From NCBI RefSeq assembly GCF_000423925.1, contig NZ_AUIX01000041.1:1-52554 (forward strand): a stretch of 52,554 nucleotides of DNA. Reading direction: 5' to 3'. Every line of letters begins with the position of its first letter. Positions within the stretch are counted from its first letter, which is position 1. The stretch is from Butyrivibrio sp. VCD2006. Its GTDB lineage: Bacteria; Bacillota; Clostridia; Lachnospirales; Lachnospiraceae. The notes beneath the pieces are model-generated. The model saw only the letters and a list, made by a program, of their open reading frames with translations. It searched no databases and was not told the origin of the DNA. Shown one piece after another: positions 24,342 to 33,494 of the stretch. The position numbers and the translations under genes are program-made.

Positions 24342-25025
24342 TCACTCAAACCAGTTAAATTTCCTTCCTTTAGTCTTGTCTTCTTCGCCCTTATCTTCTT
24401 TGCCCTTGACTTCTTTGCTCTTATCTTCTTTTTTCTCCTCTTGATCCTCACTCTTTTTGGGAACCCCCTGAAGCTGTCCCTTGAGCTTCAGGTTTTCAAG
24501 ATAAAGAGCAATGACAGATGCTATGGCACCCACAAGCTCCTCCTGATCCTTTGTAAAAGGAGTCCACATTCCATACTTATCCTTGGCATTGATCAGCTGG
24601 AGAACTCCCATTACTTCACCATTTCCTACAACAATGGGAACCACAAGCATAGAACAGGTGCGATAATCATTCATGTCGTCATAATACTTTGCCCCGCCAA
24701 AATCGAACTCCTCAGACACATATACATCCTTTATGTTGAGTCTCATTTTTTTCATGGCAGCAAATGCGCAGACAAAAACCTTGCGCATCGGTACCGGAGG
24801 AAAAGTGTCAGCGGCATTTTTATAATTCATAGATATACCCTTGGACAAGGTATAAAGATATCGGAAATAGAGCTTGTTATCCTCAATTGTGTAAATTGTT
24901 CCGCCATCGCAGTTTCCTGCCAGCATACATTCCTTCAGCGCTATATCAAACAGCACGTCCTGTTCAACGGGACGCGACATAAGTGTGGCAAGTTTTACAA
25001 AGCGATCAAGATCATAACTCTTCAT
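24342..25025 (-). CDS. GAF-domain protein with charged C-terminal tail (227 aa)
   Basis: A stand-alone GAF sensor: residues ~8-185 show DLRFKLATLM-type helix, GGTIYTIEDNKLYFRYLY and MLVVPIVVGNGEVMGVLQLINA, the usual GAF strand pattern. The C-terminal ~40 residues are almost only K, E, D (low complexity) ending GRKFNWFE. No output domain is attached. GAF domains commonly bind cyclic nucleotides or other small ligands, so it could be the receptor for the cAMP made by the neighbouring cyclase; this is inference. It is last in the six-gene operon, 40 nt after the cyclase. The ATG at 25025 has GAGGT 8 nt upstream; an ATG two codons earlier is too close. Confidence 0.8.
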   Translation of the reverse strand: MKSYDLDRFVKLATLMSRPVEQDVLFDIALKECMLAGNCDGGTIYTIEDNKLYFRYLYTLSKGISMNYKNAADTFPPVPMRKVFVCAFAAMKKMRLNIKDVYVSEEFDFGGAKYYDDMNDYRTCSMLVVPIVVGNGEVMGVLQLINAKDKYGMWTPFTKDQEELVGAIASVIALYLENLKLKGQLQGVPKKSEDQEEKKEDKSKEVKGKEDKGEEDKTKGRKFNWFE

Positions 25026-25065
25026 AAGCATTCACCTCTATAAGCAATAGTTTTCTGTATCTGAA

Positions 25066-26877
25066 TTATTTGCGAACCAGCTCATCAAGTGTCAAAATTT
25101 CAAACCCTTCAGCTTTTCCTTTGAGTTTAATTGTATCTCCAAGAGACGTTACCTTCGCCCGATCCCCAAGTATATCGGCCACGGCGCGAGATATGAGAAT
25201 CTTCCCTCCAGGAGCATTTGCCTCAAGTCTGGCTGCTGTATTTACAGTGTCTCCGATTGCGGTGTAGTCCATTCTAAGCGGCGCACCGATGTTTCCCACA
25301 ACCGCAGGTCCCCAGTTAACACCCACTCCAAATGAGACCGTCCTTCCAAACCTCTCCATAAGCTGTTCGCCCAGAGCCTTTGACCCCTCCACCATATCCA
25401 TCGCAGCACAACAGGCAAGGTAGACAGGATCCTCCTGCGGAAGGGGTGCATTCCAAAACGCCATGGTACAGTCCCCTACAAATTTATCAAGGGTTCCGTG
25501 ATTTTTCATAATGCATTCCGTAGTAAGCGTAAGATAACTGTTGATGATCTCCACAACGGTCGGAGGGTCAAGGGCCTCACTCATGGTTGTAAAGCCTCTG
25601 ATATCCACGAACAGAACCGCAATGTCATAGGTTTTCCCGCCGAGCTCTAAGGCCTCTGTCCCCTGCTCTAAAAGCTGATTCATAATTGTGGGATCAACAT
25701 AATGTCCGAAGGTGTTCTCAATCTTATGCTTTTCCCTCTGTGCGCGGATGTAGTTAAGCGCCACCGATACCACAAACAGAATTGTCACAAAAAGCGGTAT
25801 CCATAAAACATGCAACACCACTCCCGCTTTGTGGTACAGAACATAGGCAAGTGCTATCCATCCAAGGCACACCCCCACCTCTGCAACAACCGAAGGAACC
25901 ACCTTCCTGTCATAGAAAAACATCAGCGCAGCAAATGAAATAATGAACAAAATCACCAGCTGCAAAATGTTTGATGCCTCAGCAGGATAAAAGCCTTTTC
26001 TGAATGCTTCCACAAGATTGGCCTGAATCTCAACTCCATAGCTCGCCACCGCATGGTCAATGGAGGTTCTGTATTCATCCTGAAGCCCCGGCGCATAAGG
26101 ACCTATCAAAACGATCTTATCCTCAAAATAGTCAGGATCAACACTTCCATAGTAGACATCAGATACGGAAATATAGTCATAATACGCGCCGCTCTTACCG
26201 GTAAACGGAATATAGAAAAACCCTTCCGTTGTAGCAGGCTCCGGATTTGGAGTTATCCCCATTTTTTCACAGTACTTCTCATATATCACTCTGGAAAAAG
26301 AGTAAAGACGGTCATTTTCAGGCGTATCGATATAAAGCATCGCATGCCTGATGATGCCGTCGCTGTCCGTCATAGTATTTATGTGGCCCATGGTCGTAAC
26401 CGCTTTAAGCTCTTCATAGGGTTCATCAAGCGCCAAAACGCTTCTGTTATTTAATCTGAACCCCCCGGCATCCTCTTCTATCTCACTGCCAAAAGTGGCT
26501 GCAACCGCAGTTACAACATTGCCTCCATTCTCAGCAACTGCTGCCAGATACGTATCATTTGTGGGCGTCGCACTTTCTCCCACATACAGCACATCCACTG
26601 CAATAACAGCCGGCGGTGAACCCGAACTGTTCAGATACGCAATAACATCTGCAATCACACTTCTTGGCCAGGGCATGGGGCCTATTTCCTCCAGAGCCTT
26701 CTGATCCATGCCCACCACAACTATCTGCCCATCAGTAGCCACTTCCTGCTGATAAAGAGCATCAGATGCTATCCCATCCTGCCCCGCCAGGATTCCCGAT
26801 GCGGCAATTGCCGTGAAAATAAAAGCAACTACTATTGCTGCTATCAGTTTAACTACAAAATCTTTTTTCCTGGACAT
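25066..26877 (-). CDS. CHASE2-domain class III adenylate cyclase (603 aa)
   Basis: Membrane receptor cyclase. An N-terminal membrane helix is followed by an extracellular CHASE2 sensor (residues ~35-300: VVVGMDQKALEEIGPMPWPR, VIAVDVLYVGES, KIVLIGPYAPGLQDEYRTS). Three membrane helices (~305-385) and a cyclase domain (~405-600) follow. Catalytic residues are present: VLFVDIRGFT and the second metal aspartate in DKFVGDC, with the adenine-selecting lysine in DKFVG and threonine in DYTAIGD. The transition-state asparagine and arginine are in DTVNTAARLE. Product is therefore expected to be cAMP. GGAGG lies ~6 nt before the ATG. It begins 25 nt after the NHL gene. Confidence 0.93.
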   Translation of the reverse strand: MSRKKDFVVKLIAAIVVAFIFTAIAASGILAGQDGIASDALYQQEVATDGQIVVVGMDQKALEEIGPMPWPRSVIADVIAYLNSSGSPPAVIAVDVLYVGESATPTNDTYLAAVAENGGNVVTAVAATFGSEIEEDAGGFRLNNRSVLALDEPYEELKAVTTMGHINTMTDSDGIIRHAMLYIDTPENDRLYSFSRVIYEKYCEKMGITPNPEPATTEGFFYIPFTGKSGAYYDYISVSDVYYGSVDPDYFEDKIVLIGPYAPGLQDEYRTSIDHAVASYGVEIQANLVEAFRKGFYPAEASNILQLVILFIISFAALMFFYDRKVVPSVVAEVGVCLGWIALAYVLYHKAGVVLHVLWIPLFVTILFVVSVALNYIRAQREKHKIENTFGHYVDPTIMNQLLEQGTEALELGGKTYDIAVLFVDIRGFTTMSEALDPPTVVEIINSYLTLTTECIMKNHGTLDKFVGDCTMAFWNAPLPQEDPVYLACCAAMDMVEGSKALGEQLMERFGRTVSFGVGVNWGPAVVGNIGAPLRMDYTAIGDTVNTAARLEANAPGGKILISRAVADILGDRAKVTSLGDTIKLKGKAEGFEILTLDELVRK

Positions 26878-26902
26878 TGGGCCTCCTGTTTAAAAGCGCA
26901 GG

Positions 26903-28075
26903 CTATTTCGGGATAACCTCAAAAATCTTCCTTGCAAAATTATCGGCGACGTAGAGTTTTCCGCCCATAGCACAGAGCCCTATCGGGCTGGTAAGTTCAA
27001 TTTCCGGCGATTCCTCGTCCTTTACTTCTATAGAAGTAACTTCGCCGTCCTTAATTTCTCTGAGCTTTCCATTTACCGTATCCGCAACAAACACAGTTCC
27101 GTCGGAAAGGGCCAGCACTCCTTTAGGTGATGAAAATTTTGCTTCTTCACATTTTCCGTCAAGATCACCCACTTCGCCTGTTCCTGCAAACACCTCAAGA
27201 TTTGCCGGTGCAAGTGCCTCGGCATCGCCTGCCGTTTCAACCCTCAGGATTCTGTTACCGCCGGTCTCTGCAATGTAAAGATATCCATTGCACCAGCTAA
27301 GTCCCATGGGACTGTTTATTCCTTTTATGAAAACCTTGCACTTTCCATCAGTCGTGATTCTGAAAACTGAATCAGAGTGTGTATCCGATACGTAAAGCCG
27401 CCCTTCGGAATCTGTGGCAAGTCCCGTCGGATAGTTATAGGTAGCTCTGCTCTTACTTGTGTTACCGACATAGGATGTGGCATTAAGGCTCTGAACATCA
27501 ACTTCTGTGATAAATCTCAGCGCATTGTTTGTCACATCAGAAACCGCTACCCCATTAATGAATTTTGTAAGAGCCCAGGGTTCGCCAAACATTGATTCCT
27601 CGCGGGTTGTGTCACTATAACCGCCCACAGGTCGCTCGTAGATGTCAACCACGGTGTCGCTTCCCGCATACACCTCAGCTCCTTCTCTGCTAATCCTCCA
27701 GATTTTTTTGGAAAAACTGTCAGCCACAAGGAGCTCATCTCCATCAGCAATCATTCCGCAGGGTTCAAAAGTCTCAGGAAGTGCCAAAAGCATCAGATCA
27801 ACATTTTCTGCTTCAAGAGGATTTGTTTCCCCTGCACTTGAATCTGCATCTTCAACGCCTGCTGCCAAAGGGACTTCACCGGAGTCAATCGCAAATGCAG
27901 AACCATCTGCTGCCTTTCCAGGCTCATTCACAGTACTTGTCTGTTTTATTTTTTGGCCGCAGGCAATGGCTGCTACAATTACCACCAGTGCAGCCGGAAG
28001 AAAGAGTAAACCTCCGCGAGATATTCTTCTTTCTTTATGATTTGTTTTACGTTGTTGCAAATTTTCCTTTTCCAT
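26903..28075 (-). CDS. Membrane-anchored NHL-repeat beta-propeller protein (390 aa)
   Basis: A basic N-terminus and one membrane helix (LLFLPAALVVIVAAIACGQK) anchor an extracellular domain. A low-complexity linker runs to about residue 90. NHL-type blades follow: GMIADGDELLVADSFSKKIW, PTGLATDSEGRLYVSDTHSD, PMGLSWCNGYLYIAETGGNR, PKGVLALSDGTVFVADTVNG and PIGLCAMGGKLYVADNFARK, enough for a six-blade propeller. The IACG could be a lipobox. NHL propellers bind proteins or glycans. It lies between the FecR-like giant and the cyclase and may link extracellular binding to CHASE2; inferred. Start at 28075 has GAGGG ~5 nt upstream. Confidence 0.85.
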   Translation of the reverse strand: MEKENLQQRKTNHKERRISRGGLLFLPAALVVIVAAIACGQKIKQTSTVNEPGKAADGSAFAIDSGEVPLAAGVEDADSSAGETNPLEAENVDLMLLALPETFEPCGMIADGDELLVADSFSKKIWRISREGAEVYAGSDTVVDIYERPVGGYSDTTREESMFGEPWALTKFINGVAVSDVTNNALRFITEVDVQSLNATSYVGNTSKSRATYNYPTGLATDSEGRLYVSDTHSDSVFRITTDGKCKVFIKGINSPMGLSWCNGYLYIAETGGNRILRVETAGDAEALAPANLEVFAGTGEVGDLDGKCEEAKFSSPKGVLALSDGTVFVADTVNGKLREIKDGEVTSIEVKDEESPEIELTSPIGLCAMGGKLYVADNFARKIFEVIPK

Positions 28076-28102
28076 ACCACCCTCATTAATCATATGTGCT
28101 TA

Positions 28103-31100
28103 TCAATCATCACTTTCTAATTCATCTCCATTATATAAGCGTAACCTAATCTTACTTATATTTCCTGATGGTAAATCAAATACTATTCCGTCATCTTCAT
28201 CATACGTAGCTCCTATAGTCGCAGAAGATCCCGCATTATTTGGAGTATATATAATTGATACATCCGAAGGATCTATTGAATATTCCATCGTATTAACATC
28301 GTATTGCTCACAGAATTGCTCATTTAGCTCCACTGATAATTTCATTGTTTCGCCCTGTACTGCATAGTTTGGATACTTATCCATCGGAGCATCGCTTGGT
28401 GAAGGTTCTTTCCTTGAAATTGAAATAACACCCATCTGAGCACCATTATATGTAGGTGTATATGTTGTCGGATACATAAAGAATCCCGGCTGATAATTCG
28501 GTTGTACTTCTACATCGTCGTATGGCATCGTAAAGTCGCCTTCGACATTCCCTTCAGCATCCGAAGGATAAGTAAGTGATGCAGAACCCACTATCGGTTC
28601 TCCACCTCCGGTTGTGATATTCTTCCATATAACCGAAACATCAGTCAAAAATCCATAGGACGAGCCATCACTGTCCGGTACAACAATTCTACACGGCGCA
28701 GTGAACTCAACATCACTATTTTCGGCAAATTGCTGCTCCGTTCCTGTTCCCGACTTAAACGCTATAGCAGATGTATAAGTGGTATCAAGGGTAGCTGTGT
28801 AAAAGCTTATCGGGCAAAGCTTTGCAATAATGCTAACGTCCTCTTCGCCCATTTCAAATTCGAACGACTCAGACTCTGCTACCATTAACTCTTCACTTCC
28901 TGAGTAGACAGTAGCTTCTAAGAAAGAATAATTTGCATTAATATCAAAGCTGACACTTACTGTAGTTCCTTCCTCCGCACTTGAAGGAGCACTCACTGAG
29001 CCGTAATCGGATAGTGTTTCTCCATCTTCATTCTGGACAAATATAGAAATATTATGTTGTATTGGCACAGCCTTAAACGCAGCACTAACATAAACTCTCT
29101 TACCCGGCATCGTAAAGCTATAGCTGTTTCCGCTTCCGCTTACTGAGACACTTCCACCGTCTTCATCCGTTACGGAAATGACGTCGAGCTCATAGTTGGA
29201 AGCAGGTGCCGTTGTAATAGTGACTGTATCTCCCTTTGCAGCAGACGAAGCATTTGTACTAACGCTTCCGTTCACGGCAGTAGCTACAGAAATGCTGTAT
29301 GTTTTCTGCGTGAAGGTAGCTGATACTGTTACATTTTTCGCAGGCATGGTGAAGCTATATTTTTTCTTATCGGTGTCTCCCTGTTCATCATCAACGCCGC
29401 TTCCTGTTCCGGAACTATCGGCATTCATAGTCAAAGGCTCTTCTGTTATTGAAACATTTCCACCGTCTGCATCCTTTACGCTTACAGTGCCAATTTCATA
29501 CTCATTATTTGCAGTAACAGTCAAAATAACTGTATCTCCCTTAGAAGCCGTCTCCTTATTGGATACAACACTTCCGCCTGTAGCAGAAGATATGGAGATT
29601 GTATATGACTTTAGCTTAAAGGTAGCTGACACCGTAACATTACTTGCAGGCATGGTGAAGCCGTAGTTATCACCACTTCCACTTACTGTTACTGAACTTC
29701 CACTTGCATCCTTGACTGTTACCACATCTGTCTCATAACCGCTTGCAGGTGTGGTGGTTATCGATACGGTATCGCCCTTGTTCGCAGTTGTTTTATTGCT
29801 TGCTGCGCTTCCATTTGATGCTGAGGAAACAGTTACGCTATAGTTTATCTTCTTAAAGGTTGGCGTCACCGTCACATTATCAGCAGGCATGGTGAAGCTG
29901 TAGCTTGTTCCACTTCCGCTTACGGATACCGTACCTCCGTCAGCATCCTTTACTGTTACCTTATCTGTCTCATAGCCGCTATCAGGCGTAGTCGTGATAG
30001 TAACTGTCTCACCCTTAGTAGCATCATCCGCACTTGCACTGGCGCTTCCGCCATCAGCAGAGGATATAGTTATGCTATAGCTTCTCTTCTTAAAGGCAGC
30101 CGATACTGTCACATTACTTGCAGGCATGGTGAAACTGTAGCTGTCTTCGCTTCCACTTACTGCCACCGCATTTCCGTCTGCATCCTTTACCGTTACCTTA
30201 TCTGTCTCATAGCCACTTGTAGGCGTGGTCGTAATCGACACAGTATCGCCCTTATTAGCTGTTGTTTTATCACTTTCCGCGCTTCCGTTTGATGCAGAGG
30301 AGACAGTTACGCTATAGTTTGCCTTTTTAAAGGTCGCTGTTACCGTTACATTTCCCGCAGGCATTGTGAAGCTGTAGCTGTTTTCGCTTCCGCTTACACT
30401 TACTGAATTTCCATCTACGTCCTTAACCGTTACCTTATCTGTCTCATAGCCGCTTTCAGGCGCCACAGTTATTGACACAGTATCTCCCTTGGTTGCACTT
30501 GTCTTATCACTCTCCGCACTACCATTCTCAGAAGATGCCACAGTTACGCTATAGCTGATCTTCTTAAATGTAGCTGTTATCGTTACGTTTCCTGCTGGCA
30601 TGGTAAAGCTGTAGCTGTCTTCGCTTCCGCTTACACTTACTGCACTTCCGTCTTCATTCTTTACCGTTACCTTATCAATTTCATAGCCGCTTTCAGCTGT
30701 AGTTGTTACAGTAACCGTTTCACCCTTCGTCGCTGTATTAGCACTTGCACTAGCGCTTCCGCCACTTGCAGATGATACCGTTATGCTATAATTTTTCTTT
30801 TTAAAGGTAGCAGATACAGTCACATTTCCTACAGGCATTGTGAAGCTATAGCTGTTTTCGCTTCCGCTTACACTTACTGAATTTCCATCTACGTCCTTAA
30901 CCGTTACCTTATCTGTCTCGTAGCCGCTATCAGGAATTGTAGTTATTGTTACAGTATCACCCTTTGTCGCTGTGCTGGTGGTTTCTATACTTCCATTCTC
31001 AGAGGATGATGCTGTTACGCTATAGCTTATCTTCTTAAAGGTTGCTGTTACCGTCACATTTCCTGCAGGCATGGTAAAGCTGTAACCATTTTCGCTTTCC

Positions 31101-32644
31101 TTTACAGTTACGTCTTTTCCGTCTTCATCCTTTACCGTTACCTTGTCTGTAACATATCCGCTCTCGGGTGTGGTCGTAACGGTTATTTTTTCGCCCATAG
31201 TCGCTGATGAAGTGTGCGCCTTTACACTTCCGTTTTCTACGGAAGCTATTGTAATGCTATAGCTTTTCTTCTTAAAGGTCGCTGATACCTTTACATCCGC
31301 TGCAGGCATTTTGAATGTAGCGATATTATCCTTTGTCGTAACACTGACTGTATCGTCACTTGTTTTTGCGGTTACGGAACCTAGCTTGTAGCCTTTATTG
31401 GGCGTCGCCGTGATAGTGATTTTATCTCCCTTTTCCGCGGTCTTATAGTCCGAATCGATTTTACCGTTTGTAGTATCATTTAATGTGATCTTATATTTTG
31501 TTACCTGATCATTCTTATTCTGATTTTCATTCTGGTTTCCATCACCATTAGTATTATCATTATTGTTATCCTGATTTTGGGTTGAGCTGTCATTGCCTCC
31601 TGAAGTCTGTTCATTTGTTGTATCGCCTTCATCGTTTTCCTGTCCGTTTTCAGGAGTTGTTGCTGTAGGAGTTGTTGCAGGCGCGCCCTCAGGATTTACA
31701 GTCTGTTCTCCTGTTCCAGGCGTGGTGCCGCCACCTTCTGTTTCACCGCCCTCTCCCCAGTGATCATCTCTTACTTCCTGCTGACTTTGCTCTTCCTCCT
31801 TCTTCTGCTGTTCCAGAAGCGCTGCCTCTTTTTCCTCTTCCTCAGTTGCAAGTCTTGCAGCTATCTGATCATCGGTAATACTCTCTAAGTCCATTCCAAG
31901 GATTTCTCCGATTTCCTTATCCTTGCCTGTCCTTTTAAGCTCAGCAAGAACATATGCCTTGATATCCGCCTCTGTAATTCCCTGTGATTCATAGGTTACA
32001 GAATCATCATTATCAGATGCCTCTTCCTGTGATTTTACTTTGACAATCCCGCTCTGGCCTCCCTCAAGGGTGAACTCTTTTGTTGTATTAGTCTGAGTAT
32101 TGGTAACTACAACCGAAACCTTGCCCTTATAAACAGTTATCTGTACTTCCTTGGGACTCTTTATCTCTGCACTGACATCGGTTCCGCGGATACCCATGAT
32201 CATATTTGAAGTTTTGACATTAAGCGTTGCTGTGGCTTCGAGGGGCTTATCAACATCAAGAAGCAGTCCTCCCCTTACAAGAAGGACCTCCTGCTTTTTG
32301 CCACTCTCACGGATCTCGGCTTCACTTACGGCATCCAGCTTTACTGCCTTTGTGTCATCGAGATTAAAATACACATAGCTCTTGGCAGCCGTGCTTATCT
32401 GATTACCCGTGAAAAGTCGCATATTATTTGAGACCTTTAACTCTTTCCCTGCACTGTCAACAACCTCAACAGTACCCTCGGTATTCATCATACGAATAGT
32501 GCTGGCCGCATCACTCTTTGTTTCTTCGGCACCTGCATTTATCACCAATGATGAAACCAAGAAAGAAATCAAAAGCATCAAAACTGCAATGCTTTCCGAC
32601 TTTCTCATACAACATCTTAAAATGTTCTTCCCTTTTCCCCTCAT
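28103..32644 (-). CDS. Secreted FecR-domain protein with ~10 InlB-B-type repeats (1513 aa)
   Basis: Large exported protein. The signal peptide ends near residue 39 (VINAGA). A FecR-type domain (~50-200) includes GTVEVVDSAGKELKVSNNMRL, LRG-like LLVRGGLLLDVD and MGIRGTDVSAEI. A helical, glutamate-rich segment (~250-290) and a G/T/N/Q-rich linker (~295-380) follow. About ten ~80-residue repeats (381-1195) share the pattern YSITV-(A/S)-NGS-KGDTVTITTTP-SGYETDKVTVKD-YSFTMPAGNVTVTATFKK, then come one divergent repeat and a C-terminal domain. No LPXTG motif or membrane anchor is visible, so attachment is unclear. FecR domains are also found beside CHASE2 cyclases elsewhere, from memory. Likely a surface sensor or adhesin. 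Confidence 0.9.
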   Translation of the reverse strand: MRGKGKNILRCCMRKSESIAVLMLLISFLVSSLVINAGAEETKSDAASTIRMMNTEGTVEVVDSAGKELKVSNNMRLFTGNQISTAAKSYVYFNLDDTKAVKLDAVSEAEIRESGKKQEVLLVRGGLLLDVDKPLEATATLNVKTSNMIMGIRGTDVSAEIKSPKEVQITVYKGKVSVVVTNTQTNTTKEFTLEGGQSGIVKVKSQEEASDNDDSVTYESQGITEADIKAYVLAELKRTGKDKEIGEILGMDLESITDDQIAARLATEEEEKEAALLEQQKKEEEQSQQEVRDDHWGEGGETEGGGTTPGTGEQTVNPEGAPATTPTATTPENGQENDEGDTTNEQTSGGNDSSTQNQDNNNDNTNGDGNQNENQNKNDQVTKYKITLNDTTNGKIDSDYKTAEKGDKITITATPNKGYKLGSVTAKTSDDTVSVTTKDNIATFKMPAADVKVSATFKKKSYSITIASVENGSVKAHTSSATMGEKITVTTTPESGYVTDKVTVKDEDGKDVTVKESENGYSFTMPAGNVTVTATFKKISYSVTASSSENGSIETTSTATKGDTVTITTIPDSGYETDKVTVKDVDGNSVSVSGSENSYSFTMPVGNVTVSATFKKKNYSITVSSASGGSASASANTATKGETVTVTTTAESGYEIDKVTVKNEDGSAVSVSGSEDSYSFTMPAGNVTITATFKKISYSVTVASSENGSAESDKTSATKGDTVSITVAPESGYETDKVTVKDVDGNSVSVSGSENSYSFTMPAGNVTVTATFKKANYSVTVSSASNGSAESDKTTANKGDTVSITTTPTSGYETDKVTVKDADGNAVAVSGSEDSYSFTMPASNVTVSAAFKKRSYSITISSADGGSASASADDATKGETVTITTTPDSGYETDKVTVKDADGGTVSVSGSGTSYSFTMPADNVTVTPTFKKINYSVTVSSASNGSAASNKTTANKGDTVSITTTPASGYETDVVTVKDASGSSVTVSGSGDNYGFTMPASNVTVSATFKLKSYTISISSATGGSVVSNKETASKGDTVILTVTANNEYEIGTVSVKDADGGNVSITEEPLTMNADSSGTGSGVDDEQGDTDKKKYSFTMPAKNVTVSATFTQKTYSISVATAVNGSVSTNASSAAKGDTVTITTAPASNYELDVISVTDEDGGSVSVSGSGNSYSFTMPGKRVYVSAAFKAVPIQHNISIFVQNEDGETLSDYGSVSAPSSAEEGTTVSVSFDINANYSFLEATVYSGSEELMVAESESFEFEMGEEDVSIIAKLCPISFYTATLDTTYTSAIAFKSGTGTEQQFAENSDVEFTAPCRIVVPDSDGSSYGFLTDVSVIWKNITTGGGEPIVGSASLTYPSDAEGNVEGDFTMPYDDVEVQPNYQPGFFMYPTTYTPTYNGAQMGVISISRKEPSPSDAPMDKYPNYAVQGETMKLSVELNEQFCEQYDVNTMEYSIDPSDVSIIYTPNNAGSSATIGATYDEDDGIVFDLPSGNISKIRLRLYNGDELESDD

Positions 32645-32665
32645 AGACTAAATCATCCTCAATTT

Positions 32666-33466
32666 TTATAAAACTACAGACTCCCCTTGTCTCGCAAATC
32701 TGACATTTGGCAATTCTATTGTTTTTTCCAGTTTCATTAGTTCTTCATCACTTCTTTTCGGATCATGATGGACCAGGAGCATTTGCCCGGCACCCGTCAT
32801 TTTGAAAAGAGAAAGCGCTTTTGATATCGTCGAATGCCCAAAGCCCTTTTTACTCGCAAATTCTTCATCTAAGTACTGAGCATCGCACAGCAAAAGGTCC
32901 GCATCCTTACTGAATTCGACAACTTCTTCATCCGGTTCATCCAGCATCTCATAGTCAGTAAGATAAACAATTCTTTTCCCCTTATATGAGATACCAAACC
33001 CTATGCATCCTCCTGGGTGCCTTAGCTTTACTCCTGTTATTTCGATATCATCCCCCAGTGTCATAGGGAGCTTTAGTTGTCTGTAATGGAAATTGGACGG
33101 ATATGCACCGATCGTTAGCGGCCAATATGGCTCAGAAAAGGCCTCCTCTATCAGCTTGGCAATACTATGCCCTTCTATATCAGCCCCATAGAAATCTATA
33201 TACCTGTCCTTTTTTGATAGCTCAGGAAAAAATGGCAGGCCAATTATATGGTCAAGATGTGTATGAGACATTAAAATTGTGATGTTTTTATCTTCATCCA
33301 CAGGTGGAGAATTGATAATTCCGTTCCCCGCATCCAGGAAAATTGCATGCTCTCCCGCTTCAATCAGGTAGCTGGATGTCGCTCCACCGAATATGTCATA
33401 TTGCTGTCCGCTTATCGGTACGGAACCTCTTGCTCCAAGCACCGTGAGTCTAAGTTCATCCCCCAT
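32666..33466 (-). CDS. Metallo-beta-lactamase-fold hydrolase, candidate class II cNMP phosphodiesterase (266 aa)
   Basis: Two-metal MBL-fold enzyme with a complete set of ligands: SHTHLDH at ~65-71, HPGG, DAQY, GFGHST and HHDP near the C-terminus. The opening LTVLGARGSVPISG and GGATSSYLIEAGEHAIFLDAGNG are typical of the branch containing class II cyclic-nucleotide phosphodiesterases and PhnP-like enzymes. No signal peptide, so it is cytoplasmic. Because it is encoded with an adenylate cyclase, cAMP is an attractive substrate; that is inference. Start ATG 33466 is 28 nt after the GGDEF gene and the end is 21 nt before the FecR-like gene. Confidence 0.85.
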   Translation of the reverse strand: MGDELRLTVLGARGSVPISGQQYDIFGGATSSYLIEAGEHAIFLDAGNGIINSPPVDEDKNITILMSHTHLDHIIGLPFFPELSKKDRYIDFYGADIEGHSIAKLIEEAFSEPYWPLTIGAYPSNFHYRQLKLPMTLGDDIEITGVKLRHPGGCIGFGISYKGKRIVYLTDYEMLDEPDEEVVEFSKDADLLLCDAQYLDEEFASKKGFGHSTISKALSLFKMTGAGQMLLVHHDPKRSDEELMKLEKTIELPNVRFARQGESVVL

Positions 33467-33494
33467 GAGAACCCTCCGGAAATCCTATAACAAG

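Noticed and set aside
24441..25043. 200-codon plus-strand frame opposite the GAF gene
   Set aside because: Antisense shadow; the minus strand encodes a clear GAF domain with a proper start.
29196..29666. 156-codon plus-strand frame opposite the repeat region of the FecR-like gene
   Set aside because: Arises from the repetitive composition of the sense gene; no ribosome site.
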